Positions 63,513 through 64,000 of a stretch of 64,000 bases of DNA are shown here, piece by piece; the first letter of the stretch is position 1, and each line of letters starts with the position of its first letter. The position numbers and the translations under genes were made by a program. Under the pieces are notes generated by a model. The model was not told the DNA's origin, ran no database searches, and worked only from the letters and a program-made list of their open reading frames with translations. The DNA comes from Chloroflexus sp. Y-396-1 (GTDB taxonomy: Bacteria; Chloroflexota; Chloroflexia; Chloroflexales; Chloroflexaceae): assembly GCF_000516515.1 (NCBI RefSeq), contig NZ_KI911784.1, positions 2,698,881 to 2,762,880 of the forward strand, written 5' to 3'.

Positions 63513-64000
63513 CTATTCATCACGGTCTTCAACCATTACTGGTGCTAAACCCCGCCCAATCATAATCGGCCCGAAGAGAACTGTCTGTTCGATGACAATT
63601 GCCCGTCGCTTCAATAATTCGAGCATTGCCCAAAACGAAACAATCACCTCTTCCGTTGTTGGTTGATCCGTCAGCAGATCGCTGAAATCGAACCAGGCGG
63701 TGTGTTCGAGCCGTTCGCGGATCCGTGCCGCGACTTCGGCTACTGTCAAGCGGGGAGGTAAAACGACCGCTTCTGGTTGATCGAGCGGCAACTGAAGCTG
63801 TCGCCGTCGCTCGAGCGCCCGGAGCAGATCGTTCAGGTGGTAGCTCATGATTACCTGTGTCTGTTGTGCGATCAGTTCTGATGGTGGAGCCATGCGACCA
63901 AATGTGCACCGACCCTGCTCTTGCCAGTATCGTAACCAATCAGCCACCTGCTTGAAGCGGCGATATAGCGCCAATTGTGCAGCCAACTGCCCGGCATCTT
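63513..64000 (-). CDS. scpA: Segregation and condensation protein A, C-terminal part
   Basis: The frame is open beyond the right edge; about 160 residues of the C-terminal half are visible. ScpA is the kleisin of bacterial SMC condensin. Middle segment QLALYRRFKQVADWL, a linker, then the winged-helix C-terminus with FDDLL-like FDFSDLLTDQPTTEEVIVSFWAMLELLKR and RAIVIEQTVLFGPI, typical of the SMC-head-binding domain. ScpB normally lies nearby but is outside the window. No start is visible. Confidence 0.85.
   Translation of the reverse strand, partial: DAGQLAAQLALYRRFKQVADWLRYWQEQGRCTFGRMAPPSELIAQQTQVIMSYHLNDLLRALERRRQLQLPLDQPEAVVLPPRLTVAEVAARIRERLEHTAWFDFSDLLTDQPTTEEVIVSFWAMLELLKRRAIVIEQTVLFGPIMIGRGLAPVMVEDRDE

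Noticed and set aside
1-64000. tRNA or rRNA genes
   Set aside because: I scanned for T-arm GGTTCGAAT-type motifs and conserved 16S/23S segments and recognised none; a covariance search could still find a missed tRNA.

Overview
The window is ordinary bacterial chromosome at roughly 55% G+C. Its gene set and sequence style point to a filamentous anoxygenic phototroph of the Chloroflexia, most likely a Chloroflexus species; this rests on recognition and no search was run. Supporting hints are tandem glgC genes with an actinobacterial-style glycogen glycosyltransferase, abundant universal-stress proteins, a T-box before single-chain glycyl-tRNA synthetase, a Gram-positive-like LexA operator, and many GC-rich intergenic repeats built on a CTCTCCCGC/GCGGGAGAG palindrome. 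I saw no rRNA, tRNA, prophage, transposase or CRISPR array.

Layout. 0-9.3 kb: end of a membrane protein gene, endonuclease IV, a VanW protein, a CBS/zinc-ribbon protein, the pyruvate dehydrogenase E1alpha-E1beta-E2 operon and a two-domain sulfurtransferase. 9.5-18 kb: pseudouridine synthase/aminotransferase pair, an S41 protease lipoprotein, a phosphate-transporter-like protein overlapping a universal stress protein, a MOSC protein, a second universal stress protein and a small membrane protein. 18.5-26.3 kb: glgC, a degenerate glgC paralog, an rRNA methyltransferase, a GT4 glycosyltransferase, aroC, a membrane protein and tyrA. 26.5-30.1 kb: a membrane STAS protein, an A+T-richer membrane protein and lexA. 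30.1-31.4 kb is repeat-rich and gene-free. 31.4-35.8 kb: an ABC-2 permease, its ATPase and a large membrane partner. 36-45.2 kb: birA, an LCP protein, murJ, a nucleoside hydrolase, a DnaQ/YprB-like exonuclease, a PASTA kinase and a lone LolD-like ATPase. 45.6-49.9 kb: ilvE, rdgB, two DUF4491-like proteins and 5-formyl-THF cyclo-ligase. 50-58 kb: a nitronate monooxygenase homologue, a beta-propeller lipoprotein, a lipid kinase, a zinc-ribbon mini-protein, a Xer recombinase, T-box/glyS and a sulfite-oxidase-fold protein. 58.3-64 kb: an RNase Z-like hydrolase, a NarL-type two-component pair, a HepT/MntA toxin-antitoxin pair and the C-terminal part of ScpA.

How the genes fit together. glgC, its paralog and the GT4 enzyme form a glycogen-building block, the paralog looking like a non-catalytic partner subunit. 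LCP, MurJ, the VanW protein and the PASTA kinase all belong to the cell envelope. The 783-residue protein, ATPase and permease form one translationally coupled exporter-like unit. The most unusual items are a sulfite-oxidase-family protein without the molybdenum-ligating cysteine, the inactive-looking GlgC paralog, a family of intergenic elements sharing both ends around variable, partly tandem-repeated cores, and a HepT/MntA pair with an intact RX4HXY motif.
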